A stretch of 64,000 nt of DNA from G963675935 sp963719005. GTDB lineage: Bacteria > Planctomycetota > Planctomycetia > Pirellulales > Thermoguttaceae. Every line of letters begins with the position of its first letter. Positions within the stretch are counted from its first letter, which is position 1. The position numbers were made by a program, and so were the translations under genes. This document shows, in pieces, positions 38,953 to 47,800 of this stretch. The notes under the pieces are model-generated. The model was given only the letters and a program-made list of their open reading frames with translations, was not told where the DNA came from and ran no database searches. The stretch covers positions 310,001 through 374,000 of the forward strand of contig CAVRAR010000005.1 of NCBI GenBank assembly GCA_963719005.1. Direction: 5' to 3'.

Positions 38953-39289
38953 GAGAAACTCCCGTTGGCACCATCTTTGATGCGATACGTCGGCGTAACC
39001 GTTCACAGGTTGAAAAGCGTAGAAGCGGCGTCTCGCCGCTTTTTGCCACTGCTCGGGCGAGATACTGCGCCAAGCAACGCGGCGAGACGCCGCGTCTACT
39101 ATCCCGTGAACGGCTACGTGTTTTCCCGACAACCTCCTTCGTCCCGCTGCCCCCTGATCGAAACGGACTTCCCCTTTTGAACGCAGTCCCCGCGATGGGA
39201 AGCCGTCTTACCCTTCAGGAACGCGAAATGGTATTATACACGGTGACGGCAAGGCCGTTGAACCGCTTGCTCTGGTGGTGGGACGAACG
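38953..39289. other. Intergenic region with family F palindrome
   Basis: About 340 bases. Apart from the palindrome at 39019-39099 and a fragment ACAACCTCCTTCGTCCC (39129) similar to element K, I see nothing I can name. It should contain the promoter of the Nmad3-like gene. Confidence 0.45.
39019..39099. repeat. Palindromic element, family F
   Basis: GTAGAAGCGGCGTCTCGCCG pairs with CGGCGAGACGCCGCGTCTAC. The inner part contains GCTCGGGCGAGATACTGCGC. Only one copy seen in the window. Confidence 0.85.
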
Positions 39290-40138
39290 ATGCGACTGAT
39301 TTTCAGCCGGAAGGGCTTCGATAGCCAAAATGGCGGCGTTCCCAGTCCCATCCTCCCGGATGGTCGAATGTGCTCGCTGCCCATTCCCGACGGTTCATCG
39401 CAAATTTGCTACTCGGACATCTTGTGGGACGACATGAACCTTGGCAAGGTCGTATCCGACCTGACCGGCAACCGCATTCACGGCACCACCCGGGCTCACT
39501 TGGACCCCGACATCAATCCCGCTGCACTTCGCCGCAAGAAAGGATGGATGGGAATCCTCGGTCCTTCGCGGCCGGCTTACACGCACTTGCAGCGGTGCGG
39601 CTTGACGGAAGGCGATCTGTTTCTGTTCTTCGGATGGTTCAGGCAGGCGCAGTGGAAGGACGGGGCTGTGCGATTCGTTCCCCGTGCCCCGGATATTCAC
39701 ATCATCTTCGGCTGGCTGAAAGTCGACGTCATCAAGCCGGTGGAGAAGTTCTCCGCGGCCGAGCGACGTTGGGCCGATTATCACCCCCACTTTGCCCCCG
39801 ACCGGACGTCCGACGAAGTCATCTGCCTGGGCCGCAATGAGATGTTGCTGCCGGGGAGCAAGCGTTCTCTGCCGGGCTTCGGTGTTTTCCCGGTTTGTGA
39901 ATCGATTTTCTGCCTAACGGCTCCTTTTTCCACGAGAAGTCGCTGGCGGCTGCCGAAGTGGTTCTTGCCAACCAGGGGGAGAACGCCCTTGTCGCGCCAC
40001 GCCGATATTCGACGTTGGCACCGCACAAGAGACTGGGCCTATCTCGACACCGTTCCCGTCGGCCAGGAGTTCGTTCTGGATTGCCGGGAGTATCCCGAGG
40101 CGTTCGAGTGGCTTCGCGAGCTATTCGAGTGCCGGTAA
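39290..40138 (+). CDS. Nucleotide modification associated domain 3 (Nmad3)-like protein
   Basis: 282 residues that I match from memory to the Nmad3 family: MRLIFSRKGFDSQNGGVPSP, ILPDGRMCSLPIPD, THLQRCGLTEGDLFLFFGWF, HIIFGWLKVD and a C-terminal region with LPKWFLP and GQEFVLD. The family is linked to DNA base-modification gene sets of phages and bacteria, as a likely processing or reader component. Here it has no modification neighbours. The ATG at 39290 is used; the frame is continuous. Confidence 0.7.
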   Translation: MRLIFSRKGFDSQNGGVPSPILPDGRMCSLPIPDGSSQICYSDILWDDMNLGKVVSDLTGNRIHGTTRAHLDPDINPAALRRKKGWMGILGPSRPAYTHLQRCGLTEGDLFLFFGWFRQAQWKDGAVRFVPRAPDIHIIFGWLKVDVIKPVEKFSAAERRWADYHPHFAPDRTSDEVICLGRNEMLLPGSKRSLPGFGVFPVCESIFCLTAPFSTRSRWRLPKWFLPTRGRTPLSRHADIRRWHRTRDWAYLDTVPVGQEFVLDCREYPEAFEWLRELFECR

Positions 40139-40165
40139 TTGGAGCAAGGGGCAAGAGGAGGTCAT

Positions 40166-40612
40166 TCACGCCTGCGGGCTTTGCATCATCTCTTCCAGAA
40201 CTTCGGCCGCGTCGCGCACGAACCTCGGGCAGGCCGTTGTGAACAGTTGCGTCTTCCGGGCCACCTCGTAGCCCTCCGGCGTGCCGATATCCAAGCCTAA
40301 CAGGCCCTTGCACGTCAGCGAGCCGTTGCGGGCGTTGAAGCGATCGGCGAACTCCTGGATTCGCGCGTAAACGCGTTCCTTCGTCGCCTGATCCGGCGAG
40401 TTTCGCCCGTATCGCAGCCCCAGGACCATGAACGCACCGGTCACTGCTCCGCAGGTTCTCCCCAGTCGGCCCATGCCGCCGCCAAAACCGGCGGCGATCT
40501 TCATTGCGGTCTCCTCGTCCAACCCGAACTGCTCGGCATAGGCGGAGAAGATCGCCTGCGAACAGTTGAAGCCTTCGGCAAAACGACGGACGGCGCGTTC
40601 AACTTGACTCAT
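40166..40612 (-). CDS. C_GCAxxG_C_C family redox protein
   Basis: 148 residues. The family cysteines are visible: FNCSQAIF, the signature CGAVTGAFM, SLTCKGLLG, and ACPRFVRDAAEVLEEM at the C terminus. Members are small cytoplasmic proteins thought to take part in redox or metal chemistry; biochemical function is not settled. It starts just upstream of a family B palindrome. Confidence 0.88.
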   Translation of the reverse strand: MSQVERAVRRFAEGFNCSQAIFSAYAEQFGLDEETAMKIAAGFGGGMGRLGRTCGAVTGAFMVLGLRYGRNSPDQATKERVYARIQEFADRFNARNGSLTCKGLLGLDIGTPEGYEVARKTQLFTTACPRFVRDAAEVLEEMMQSPQA

Positions 40613-40650
40613 GGTTCTTGCTGTTTCCTAAATAGACTTGCGTGATCCTG

Positions 40651-40727
40651 GGAAAAAGGGGACAGGTCCAATTTGCCGGAACGGCCCGGAGGGTGCTTTG
40701 CACAAATTGGACCTGTCCCCTTTTTCC
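40651..40727. repeat. Palindromic element, family B, intergenic copy
   Basis: GGAAAAAGGGGACAGGTCCA pairs with TGGACCTGTCCCCTTTTTCC; the centre has GCCGGAACGGCCCGGAGGGT. This copy lies between the C_GCAxxG_C_C gene and the end of the enolase-superfamily gene and can serve as the reference sequence of the family. Confidence 0.92.
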
Positions 40728-40730
40728 CTC

Positions 40731-41784
40731 CTATGTCGCCGGCTGGTGTCGTTCGAGCTTCGTTCGATCGACCTCGACGCCCAGACCGTGCGATTGCGGC
40801 ACGACCATCATGCCGTCGGCGATCTCGAAGGAATCGGTCAGCACGGAATCGCGAAGCTGCCGCGAGGCAATTTCGTTGCTGGTCGAGAAGGCGGAGATGG
40901 CGGCCGCCACGTGCAGCATGGCGGCGGCGGCGATGCCCAACGAGGTCTTTCCGCCCAGCACGGGAACGACGCCGGCGGCCGCGGCCACGGCGGCGCACGC
41001 CCTGGCCGGCACGATGCCGCCGACTTGCTCCAGGTCGATCTCGACGAACGGCGCGGCATTGCATCGCACGGCGGTCAGCACGTCGTCGGGGCCGCGGATC
41101 GCCCGCCACGCGGCCAACGGCACGCTCGTTTGCCGGCCTAGCGATGCCATCGCGTGCAGTTCCGGCGCATTGAGCGGATCGAGAAAGAACTGGAGATCCT
41201 CGAACTCCAGGCCGGCGCAGAGGTCGCGGGCGGCTTCCATATCGAAGTGCCGCTGGCCGTCGAGCCGAAGCTCCACGCGATCGCCCACCATTTCACGGAT
41301 GGCCGCCAGGCTCTTGAGGTCTTCGTCGGGCCGCCCGCCGCTGGCGATGGTTTGCGTGTGAAAACCCTGCTCGGCCAATTCCCGCGACACTTGGGCGATG
41401 TTCTTCGGGTGGCATCCGGCTCAGCCGGATCGAAACGGGCACGCGCCGCCGATAGTATCCGCCCAGCAGATTGCACAACGGCTGCCGCAACACCCGCCCC
41501 AGCAGATCCCACACGGCCATTTCGATCGCCGAGCGCAACGGGGCGGGGGAGAGGACCTCCAACGTGTGCAGTTCCTCGATGTCGAAGACGCTCCGGCCCG
41601 CCAGCACGGCCAGCAGCGCCTCGCGCCGCGGAGCAAGCTCGCCGATGCGCCAGCCGAGCGACGATTCGCCCCAGCCTTCCAACCCCGAGGCGGTCGTGAT
41701 CCGCACCAGCAGCGATCGCGTCGGCGCGTGCGACTCGCCCTGCGGCACGGCGGCCAAGAAGAACTCCAGATCGTGGATTTTCAT
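40731..41784 (-). CDS. Enolase-superfamily enzyme (mandelate racemase/muconate-lactonising type), one frameshift
   Basis: About 350 residues after repair. The N-terminal capping domain includes WGESSLGWRIGELAPRR and MAVWDLLGRVLRQPLCNLLGG. The barrel has VELRLDGQRHFD, LQFFLDPLN and FVEIDLEQVGGI. The frame breaks near 41410-41418 between VSIRLS and GCHPKNIAQVSRELAEQ; length fits one extra base. The usual catalytic Lys pair is not obvious (TQTIASGGR where KxK is expected), so it may be a binding-type or atypical member. It follows ispH by 11 bases, probably one transcript. Confidence 0.75.
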
Positions 41785-41795
41785 TGCGGTCTCCA

Positions 41796-42800
41796 CTACA
41801 GTTTCGGCAAGGCAAATCGCAGTTTTTCCTCGCAGACCATGCGCGTTTCGACCGACGCGCCGAAACGGTCCTGCAACAGGCTCACGCATCGCTGCACCAG
41901 CGCCTCCGGGGCGCTGGCGCCGGCGGTGAAGAGCACGGTCTCCTCGCCGGACCGGAAAAAGGGGACAGTCCCCATTTGCCCGCAGGGCCTGGAGGGTGCT
42001 TCGCACAAATGGGGACTGTCCCCCTTTTCCGGGCTGCGGAACCATGCCATGTCGATGTCGCCCGGCCCGTCGATCAAATGGGTTGCCACGCCGCACGCGC
42101 GGGCCAACTCGGCCAGCCGCTGGCTGTTCGAACTGTTCTGGCTGCCGACGACCAGCACCACGTCGGCCTCGGCGGCAAGTTGCCGCACCGCCTCCTGGCG
42201 ATTCTGCGTGGCGTAGCAGATGTCGTTCCGCGCCGGACCGACGATCTGCGGGAATCGCCGCCGCAATCGCTCGATGATCTCGGCCGCATCGTCGACCGAC
42301 AGCGTTGTCTGGGTCAGATACGCCACCTTCGACGGATCGGGCACTTCGAGCAAGTCGACATCCGTGCGTCGTCTGGATCAACCGGATCGCCTGCGGCGCT
42401 TCGCCCATCGTCCCGACCACCTCATCGTGCCCCGCATGGCCGATCAGCAGGATCGTGTACCCCTGTTCGGCGAAGCGGATCGGCCTCCAGATGGACCTTG
42501 GTCACCAGCGGGCAGGTCACGTCGATGGTCTTCAGCCGCCGCGCCGCCGCCTGCTGCCGAATCGTCCGGCGGCACGCCGTGGGCCGAGTACAGCAGATGT
42601 TCGCCCTCGGGCACGTCCGCCAGATCGTTGACGAAGACGACCCCCTGCCGCCGGAACCAATCGACGACCCATTTGTTGTGGACGATCTCGTGGTAGACGT
42701 ACAGCGGCGTGCCGTAGGCGCCGACGGCCAATTCGAGGGCCTCGATCGCCATGTTCACGCCCGCACAAAACCCACGTGGCCCGGCCAGAATGATCCGCAT
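41796..42800 (-). CDS. ispH: 4-hydroxy-3-methylbut-2-enyl diphosphate reductase, three frameshifts and a palindrome insertion
   Basis: Last enzyme of the MEP pathway, making IPP and DMAPP with a 4Fe-4S cluster. Visible are GPRGFCAGVNMAIEALE (first Cys ligand), YVYHEIVHNKWVV, VTCPLVTKVH (second Cys), TLSVDDAAEII, ICYATQNRQEAV (third Cys), VGSQNSSNS and TAGASAPEALV. Single-base shifts lie near 42560, 42480 and 42365. Between DMAWFR and SGEETVLFTAG an in-frame stretch of about 27 residues (EKGDSPHLCEAPSR then GQMGTVPFFR) is translated from family B element 41952-42031. IspH lacks this stretch elsewhere. It is divergent from hpnC and feeds the squalene pathway. Confidence 0.92.
41952..42031. repeat. 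Palindromic element, family B, inside ispH
   Basis: CCGGAAAAAGGGGACAGTCC pairs with GGACTGTCCCCCTTTTCCGG. The inner bases differ from the other copies (CCCATTTG for TCCAATTTG) but with matching changes on the other arm, so the hairpin is kept. Such compensating change suggests selection on structure or an old divergence. Confidence 0.9.
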
Positions 42801-42927
42801 GGTTCCCTCACTCGCTGAAATACATCATAATGGGGGAAACGGCGAGGGGCTAGGGGCCGGGGAGTGATGATTGCTGATTGTTGAATGATGATTGCTGATT
42901 GAAGGCCGCTTGCGGCTTCGCAATGAA

Positions 42928-43853
42928 ATGCCGCCGAGCGAACGCATGTTCTCCCGCGACCTCGAACATTTCGGCCCCGACGCAACGCCGCAGCCGCTGA
43001 CGCTCGGCCAAAGCCGGCAATACTGCCGGCGGCTGGCCGAGCGGCACTACGAGAACTTCACGGTCGCCAGCCGGCTCCTGCCGCGTCGGTTGCGGCAGCA
43101 CGTCTGCAACATCTACGCCTACTGCCGCTGGGCCGACGACCTGGCCGACGAAACCGGCGACCCCCAACGCAGCCTCGCCCTGCTGGATTGGTGGGAAAAG
43201 CTGCTGCGTCAGTGCTATCAGGGCCAGGCGACCCATCCCGTGTTCGTCGCCCTGTCGGAGACCATCCACGAGTTCAACATCCCCGCCGAGCCGTTCCTCG
43301 ACCTGCTGGTGGCGTTCCGCCAGGACCAGCAGGTCACGCGCTACGAGACGATCGACCAATTGCTCGAATACTGCCGCTACTCGGCCAATCCGGTGGGGCG
43401 AATGGTGCTCTACCTCGGGCGATGCCACACGCCGGAGCGGGCGCGGCTGTCCGATTCGATCTGCACGGGCCTGCAACTGGCCAACTTCTGGCAGGACGTC
43501 GCCCGCGATTGGGACCGCGGCCGCATCTATCTGCCGCAGGCGGACTGCCGGCGGTTCGGCTACGACGAAGGCTGTTTCGCCCGGCGGGAGTGCAACGAGG
43601 CGTTTCGCCAACTGTTGGCCGCCGCGTCGAGGATGCCGAAAGCCGGCTCCGCGCCGGATCGCCGCTGGCGATGGAGATGCCCAAGGGATTGCGGCTGCCG
43701 GTGGCATTGTTCGCGGCCGGCGGTTTGGCTACGCTGGAAGCGATCCGCCGGCAGCGATTCGACGTTTGGACGCACCGCCCGACCGTCTCGCGATTCGAGA
43801 AACTGCGATTGTTGATCGGTTGTTGGTGGAAGCTGCATTTCCGAGGTCGATGA
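42928..43853 (+). CDS. hpnC: Squalene-pathway synthase HpnC (hydroxysqualene synthase), one frameshift
   Basis: About 308 residues after repair. Trans-isoprenyl diphosphate synthase (squalene/phytoene synthase) fold. The Asp-rich motif is YCRWADDLADE near the N-terminal third, and the second lies in ANFWQDVARDWDRGRIYLP. In the HpnCDE route HpnC turns presqualene diphosphate into hydroxysqualene. One missing C near 43622 breaks the frame after FRQLLAA; the following frame gives RVEDAESRLRAGSPLAMEM to the true stop at 43853. Start ATG 42928. First gene of the hpnCDE cluster, divergent from ispH. Confidence 0.92.
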
Positions 43854-43874
43854 CGCTGAAGAAGTGACACGACA

Positions 43875-43899
43875 ATAGCCGGGGGCCAACGGCCCGCGG
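43875..43899. repeat. Family P short palindrome
   Basis: ATAGCCGGGGGCCAACGGCC then CGCGG; a relative, ATAGCCGGGAGCTAACAGTT plus CCCGG, lies at 52154-52178. Confidence 0.55.
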
Positions 43900-43947
43900 A
43901 AAGTGCCTTCCACAGATCGTCGACCGCAAACCAGTCTGTCCAACCTT

Positions 43948-44887
43948 ATGAGTTCTTCCCGCGACGCCCTCGAAGCGAGCTATGCCTTCTGCCGGCAATC
44001 GAGCCGTCGGGCGGGGTCGAGTTTCTACGCGGGTTTCTTGCTGTTGCCCAAGGAGAAACGTCGCGCCATGGAGGCCCTCTACGCCTTCATGCGTCACACC
44101 GACGACTTGGCCGATAAGACTTGGCGATGCAGTCGATTCACGGCGTGAAAAGACTAGCGGCGTGGCGTATGGCGTTGCAGCAAGCTCTCGCCGCAACCGA
44201 GTGGGCATGCGCAACTGCCGCCGCAACTTACTGCTTTTCCCCTACACATTCTTCCGCCTTCCGCCCTCCTTCCCGCCCTGGCCGACGCCGTTCGCCGTTT
44301 CCACATCCCCCACGAACACCTTCTGGCGGTGATCGACGGCGTCGAGATGGATCTGACGCCGCGACGTTACGAGACTTTCGACGAATTGGAGCGATACTGC
44401 GAGCGCGTGGCGTCGGCCGTGGGGTTGGCGTGCATTCATATCTGGGGCTTTCGCGGGCCCGAGGCGTTCGAGCCGGCCCGGCAGGCGGGCGTCGCCCTGC
44501 AACTGACCAACATCCTCCGCGACCTGAAGGAAGACGCCGCCGCCGGCCGCGTCTATCTGCCGCTGGCCGATCTGCGCCGCTGCGGCTACTCGGAAGAGGA
44601 ACTGTCGGCCGGTACGGTGAACGACGCCTTTCTCGGCCTGATGCGGTTCGAGATCGAGCGGGCCGAGCAGTTCTATCGCGCCGCCGCGGGGCTTTGCGCA
44701 TTGGCTCGAACCGGACGGGCGGCGCATCTTCGGCCTGATGACCGCCACGTATCGTCAACTGCTCAAGCAGATCGAGCGTCGCCCGGCCGACGTGCTCCGG
44801 CGGCGCGTTCGCCTCGGCTCCTTGACGAGGCTGCGACTGTTCGCGCGTTGGACATTTTTCCCGCACGGTTCATCGACCATCAAATAA
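43948..44887 (+). CDS. hpnD: Presqualene diphosphate synthase HpnD, at least four frameshifts
   Basis: Second squalene/phytoene synthase-type gene, joining two farnesyl diphosphates to presqualene diphosphate. Clear pieces are SYAFCRQSSRRAGSSFYAGF, YAFMRHTDDLAD (Asp motif), VIDGVEMDLTPRRYETF, YCERVASAVG and LTNILRDLKEDAAAGRVYLP. Frame changes fall near 44120, 44150, 44195 and 44695. The last restores HWLEPDGRRIFGLMTATYRQL through to a TAA at 44885-44887. The pieces in order match one HpnD. This is the worst-hit gene of the window, so either reads were poor here or the gene is decaying; its intact neighbours favour the former. Confidence 0.82.
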
Positions 44888-44906
44888 TGGATGATGCCAT
44901 CAAGTA

Positions 44907-46307
44907 ATGGATGATGTATCGATCAAACGCCCCGCAACTGCGGTTGCGGGGAAACTCGCAATCGTCGGCGGAGGGCTCGCGGGCCTGGCCGCGGCCGTTG
45001 CCGCCGTCGAGCGGGGCTGTCGTGTCGAATTGTTCGAGCGAAGCAAGACCCTCGGCGGCCGGGCCGCTTCGTTCGTCGATCCGCAAACCGGCGAGTTGGT
45101 CGATTATTGTCAGCACGTTGCGATGGGCTGTTGCAGCGAGTTTCTCGACTTCTGCCGCCGCACCGGCATCGACGATTGCTTCGATCGTGCTAGGACGCTC
45201 CACTTCATCGGCCCCGAAGGTCGTCGGCGCGATTTCACACCCAGCCGTTGGCTGCCCGCGCCGTTGCACCTGTTGCCCGGACTCATGCGGCTTTCATATC
45301 TGTCCTGGAGCGAGCGATGGAGCGTCGTTCGCACGCTGCGTAAACTGATCCAAAACCGCGGCCCTCACCCTAACCCTCTCCCAAAGGGAGAGGGGACGAT
45401 CGGCGCGTGGCTCCGCCGCGAAGGACAATCGGATCGCGCCATCGAGCGATTCTGGTCGGTCGTGCTGGTGAGCGCCTTGGGCGAAACGGTCGATCGGGCG
45501 TCGCTGGCCGCCGCACGAAAGGTCTTCCACGACGGCTTCTGGGCTTCGCGTGAGGCAAGCATGTTGGTGCTGCCGCGGCGACCGCTTGTCGAGATCTTTC
45601 ACAATCGCCTGGGCAAGTGGCTGACCGATCGCGACGTCAACGTGCATCTCGACGCCCCGGTTCGGCAGATCGAAGGCGACGGCCGACGCACCAGCGCATT
45701 GACTTTGGCCGACGGCTCACGGCACACATTTGATTCGGCAATCGTCGCGGCGCCGTGGCACGGCATTCGCTCGCTGCTGACCGATGACCTGTTGTCGCAG
45801 ATGCCGTCGCTGGCCGACGTCGAGCGGATCGAACCGGCCGCGATCACGGCGGTTCACTTCTGGTTTGACCGCCCGATCACGCGATTGCCGCACGCCGTGC
45901 TGGTTGGCCGGCTGAGCCAGTGGGTGTTCGCGAAACCCTCCGATGCAGGACGATATTACTATCAAGTGGTCATCAGCGCGTCGCACCGGCTGGCCCCGCG
46001 AACGAACGAGCAATGGCTGGCCGATGTTCGTGGCGAACTGGAATCGGTGTGGCCGGAGGCACGGCGGGCGAAACTGCTGCACGGCCGCGTGGTGACGCTG
46101 CCGGCGGCGGTTTTTTCCATGACGCCGGAAGTGGAGCGATCTCGCCCGCCGCAGCGAACGCCGCTGGAGAACCTCTGCCTGGCCGGCGATTGGACAGCGA
46201 CCGGCTGGCCCGCTACGATGGAAGGCGCCGTCCGCAGCGGCCGACAGGCGGTCGAATCGCTGCTGGGCAATACGGTCCCCTCTCCCTTTGGGAGAGGGCT
46301 AGGGTGA
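44907..46307 (+). CDS. hpnE: Hydroxysqualene dehydroxylase HpnE (FAD-dependent)
   Basis: A 466-residue amine-oxidase-fold flavoprotein that completes squalene synthesis. The dinucleotide fold is LAIVGGGLAGLAAAVAAVERG, then LFERSKTLGGRAASF; the C-terminal FAD segment is NLCLAGDWTATGWPATMEGAVRSG. Three parts come from repeats. Residues about 7-15 overlap a family J half palindrome. Residues about 152-163 (GPHPNPLPKGEG) come from family L between LRKLIQNR and TIGAWLRR. The last codons and stop (VPSPFGRGLG) come from an inverted family L copy. No frameshift. Confidence 0.92.
   Translation: MDDVSIKRPATAVAGKLAIVGGGLAGLAAAVAAVERGCRVELFERSKTLGGRAASFVDPQTGELVDYCQHVAMGCCSEFLDFCRRTGIDDCFDRARTLHFIGPEGRRRDFTPSRWLPAPLHLLPGLMRLSYLSWSERWSVVRTLRKLIQNRGPHPNPLPKGEGTIGAWLRREGQSDRAIERFWSVVLVSALGETVDRASLAAARKVFHDGFWASREASMLVLPRRPLVEIFHNRLGKWLTDRDVNVHLDAPVRQIEGDGRRTSALTLADGSRHTFDSAIVAAPWHGIRSLLTDDLLSQMPSLADVERIEPAAITAVHFWFDRPITRLPHAVLVGRLSQWVFAKPSDAGRYYYQVVISASHRLAPRTNEQWLADVRGELESVWPEARRAKLLHGRVVTLPAAVFSMTPEVERSRPPQRTPLENLCLAGDWTATGWPATMEGAVRSGRQAVESLLGNTVPSPFGRGLG
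44925..44951. repeat. Family J half palindrome inside hpnE
   Basis: AAACGCCCCGCAACTGCGGT then TGCGGGG, related to element J at 17258-17331 and translated as part of the HpnE N terminus just before the FAD-binding strand. Confidence 0.6.
45361..45396. repeat. Family L repeat inside hpnE, forward
   Basis: GCCCTCACCCTAACCCTCTC then CCAAAGGGAGAGGGGA. Nearly identical (one change) to the reverse complement of 46275-46311. The 36 bp are a multiple of three and add the peptide GPHPNPLPKGEG. Confidence 0.85.
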
Positions 46308-46311
46308 GGGC
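46275..46311. repeat. Family L repeat at the end of hpnE, inverted
   Basis: GTCCCCTCTCCCTTTGGGAG then AGGGCTAGGGTGAGGGC. It contains the hpnE stop codon (TGA in GGGTGAGGG). Confidence 0.85.
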
Positions 46312-46342
46312 CGCGGGTAATAGATCGACGTTTTTCACCGCG

Positions 46343-46419
46343 GTGTGCCACTGCTTGGAACAAGCAGTGCCCCGGCAACACGTTGCGGCCGGCACTGCTT
46401 CTGCGAAGCAGTGGCACAC
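46343..46419. repeat. Palindromic element, family A, copy 3
   Basis: GTGTGCCACTGCTTGGAACA pairs with the right arm TGCGAAGCAGTGGCACAC; inner AAGCAGTGC/GCACTGCTT. Between hpnE and the glycosyltransferase gene. Confidence 0.88.
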
Positions 46420-46447
46420 GGCTGCTGGATGGGATGTGTGGTAGAAC

Positions 46448-47777
46448 ATGAAGATCGTCTATCTTGCGGCGGGAGCGGGCGGAATGTACTGCGGCAGTTG
46501 CCTGCACGGCAACACCTTGGCCGCCGCCCTGTCGGCCGCGGGCCAGGATTGCACGCTGGTCCCCCTGTACACGCCGCTGCGCACGGACGAGGAGAGCGTC
46601 AGCATCGGCCGCGTCGCTTTCGGCGGCATCAACGTCTACCTGCAACAGCATTCCGCGATCTTCCGCCACACGCCTTGGGCACTCGACCATCTCTTCGACA
46701 GTCCAGGTCTGCTGCGTTGGGCCACCAGCCGCAGCGCCAGCGTTCGGCCCGAGCAGCTTGGGCCGCTGACGGTGTCGATGCTCGAAGGCGAGCAGGGCCG
46801 GCAGCGGAAGGAGGTCGAGAAGCTGGTGCAGTGGCTTGCCGACGTTCGGCCCGACGTGGTGCATCTGAACAACGTCATGCTCGTCGGTGTCGCTCGCGAG
46901 ATCGTCCGCCGGCTCGGCGCCGCCGTCGTGTGCAGCTTGACCGGGGAGGACGGCTTCTTGGAGAAACTGCCCGAGCCGTATCACGGCCAGGCTTTGGAGT
47001 TGCTCCGCCGACGGGCGGCCGAAGTGACCGCGCTGGTGGCGATGAATCGCTACTACGCCGACTTCATGGCCGGCTACCTGCACGTGCCGCGCGAGCGGAT
47101 TCGCGTGATTCCCCCGGGGTTGAATCTGGAGGGAATATCCTTACGTAGGGCCGAATTTATTCGGCCCGGCGAGCGGAATGAATTCCGCCCTACGACGATC
47201 GGCTACCTTGCCCGCGTCTGTCCCGACAAGGGCTTGCACCAACTGGCCGACGCGCTGAAGCTGCTGGCCGCCGATCGCGACGTACCGGCCGTGCGCGTGC
47301 GGGCGGCAGGCTACCTCGACGCGGCCGATCGCCCCTACTTGGCCGAAATCCAGCGGCAAATGGCCGATGCCGGCTTGGCCGACCGATTCCAGTACGTCGG
47401 CGAGTTGGATCATGCCGGGAAGATCGCGTTCTTGCAGTCGCTCGACCTGTTTTGCCTGCCGACGGTCTACCGCGAGAGCAAGGGGCTTTCGGTCTTCGAG
47501 GCCTGGGCCAACGGCGTGCCCGCCGTGTTGCCCGCGCATGGGGCGTTTCCCGAAATGATCGACGACACCGGCGGCGGCGTTTTGTGCGAGCCCGGCGATG
47601 CGGCGGCGCTGGCGGCCGGCTCTGAAACGAATGATCCTCGATCCCGATTTCGCCGCCCACTGCGGCGGCAGGGCTCAACAGATTGTCCACCAACGCTATA
47701 ATGCAGAAGTGATGGCGCGGAGAATGATCGAGTTGTACAAAGAGTTGTCGGCATCGCCGCGAGGACGCGGCGGCTAA
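46448..47777 (+). CDS. Family 4-type glycosyltransferase, palindrome insertion and one frameshift
   Basis: About 442 residues after repair. GT-B glycosyltransferase: N-terminal KIVYLAAGAGGMYCGSCLHGN, RPDVVHLNNVMLVG, then IGYLARVCPDKGLHQLADALK, VGELDHAGKIAFLQSLDLFCLPT and ESKGLSVFEAWANGVPAV (the E-x7-E nucleotide-sugar motif). Residues about 233-249 (RRAEFIRPGERNEFRP) come from the family D-like palindrome at 47144-47194, in the linker before the C-terminal domain. An extra G near 47620 breaks the frame after AALAA; the corrected frame (LKRMILDPDFAAHCGG) ends at 47777 in a family Q repeat. Its place after hpnE could mean a hopanoid or envelope role. Confidence 0.85.
47144..47194. repeat. Palindromic element, family D-like, inside the glycosyltransferase gene
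   Basis: CGTAGGGCCGAATTTATTCG then GCCC, followed by GGGCGGAATTCATTCCGC on the complement; the outer ends CGTAGGGC and CCCTACG pair. 51 bp, a multiple of three, translated in frame. Confidence 0.8.
47752..47777. repeat. Family Q repeat at the end of the glycosyltransferase gene
   Basis: GCCGCGAGGACGCGGCGGCT then AAAC, one base different from 12966-12990. It supplies the last residues (PRGRGG) and the TAA stop. Confidence 0.6.
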
Positions 47778-47800
47778 ACATCATATACATTTCCATTGCC

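Noticed and set aside
40118..40166. Prophage remnant, suggested by Nmad3
   Set aside because: No phage structural, integrase or attachment features in the neighbourhood.
43948..44887. hpnD as a programmed multi-frameshift gene
   Set aside because: Four shifts without common slippery sequences, in a window full of single-base breaks, point to sequencing error or decay.
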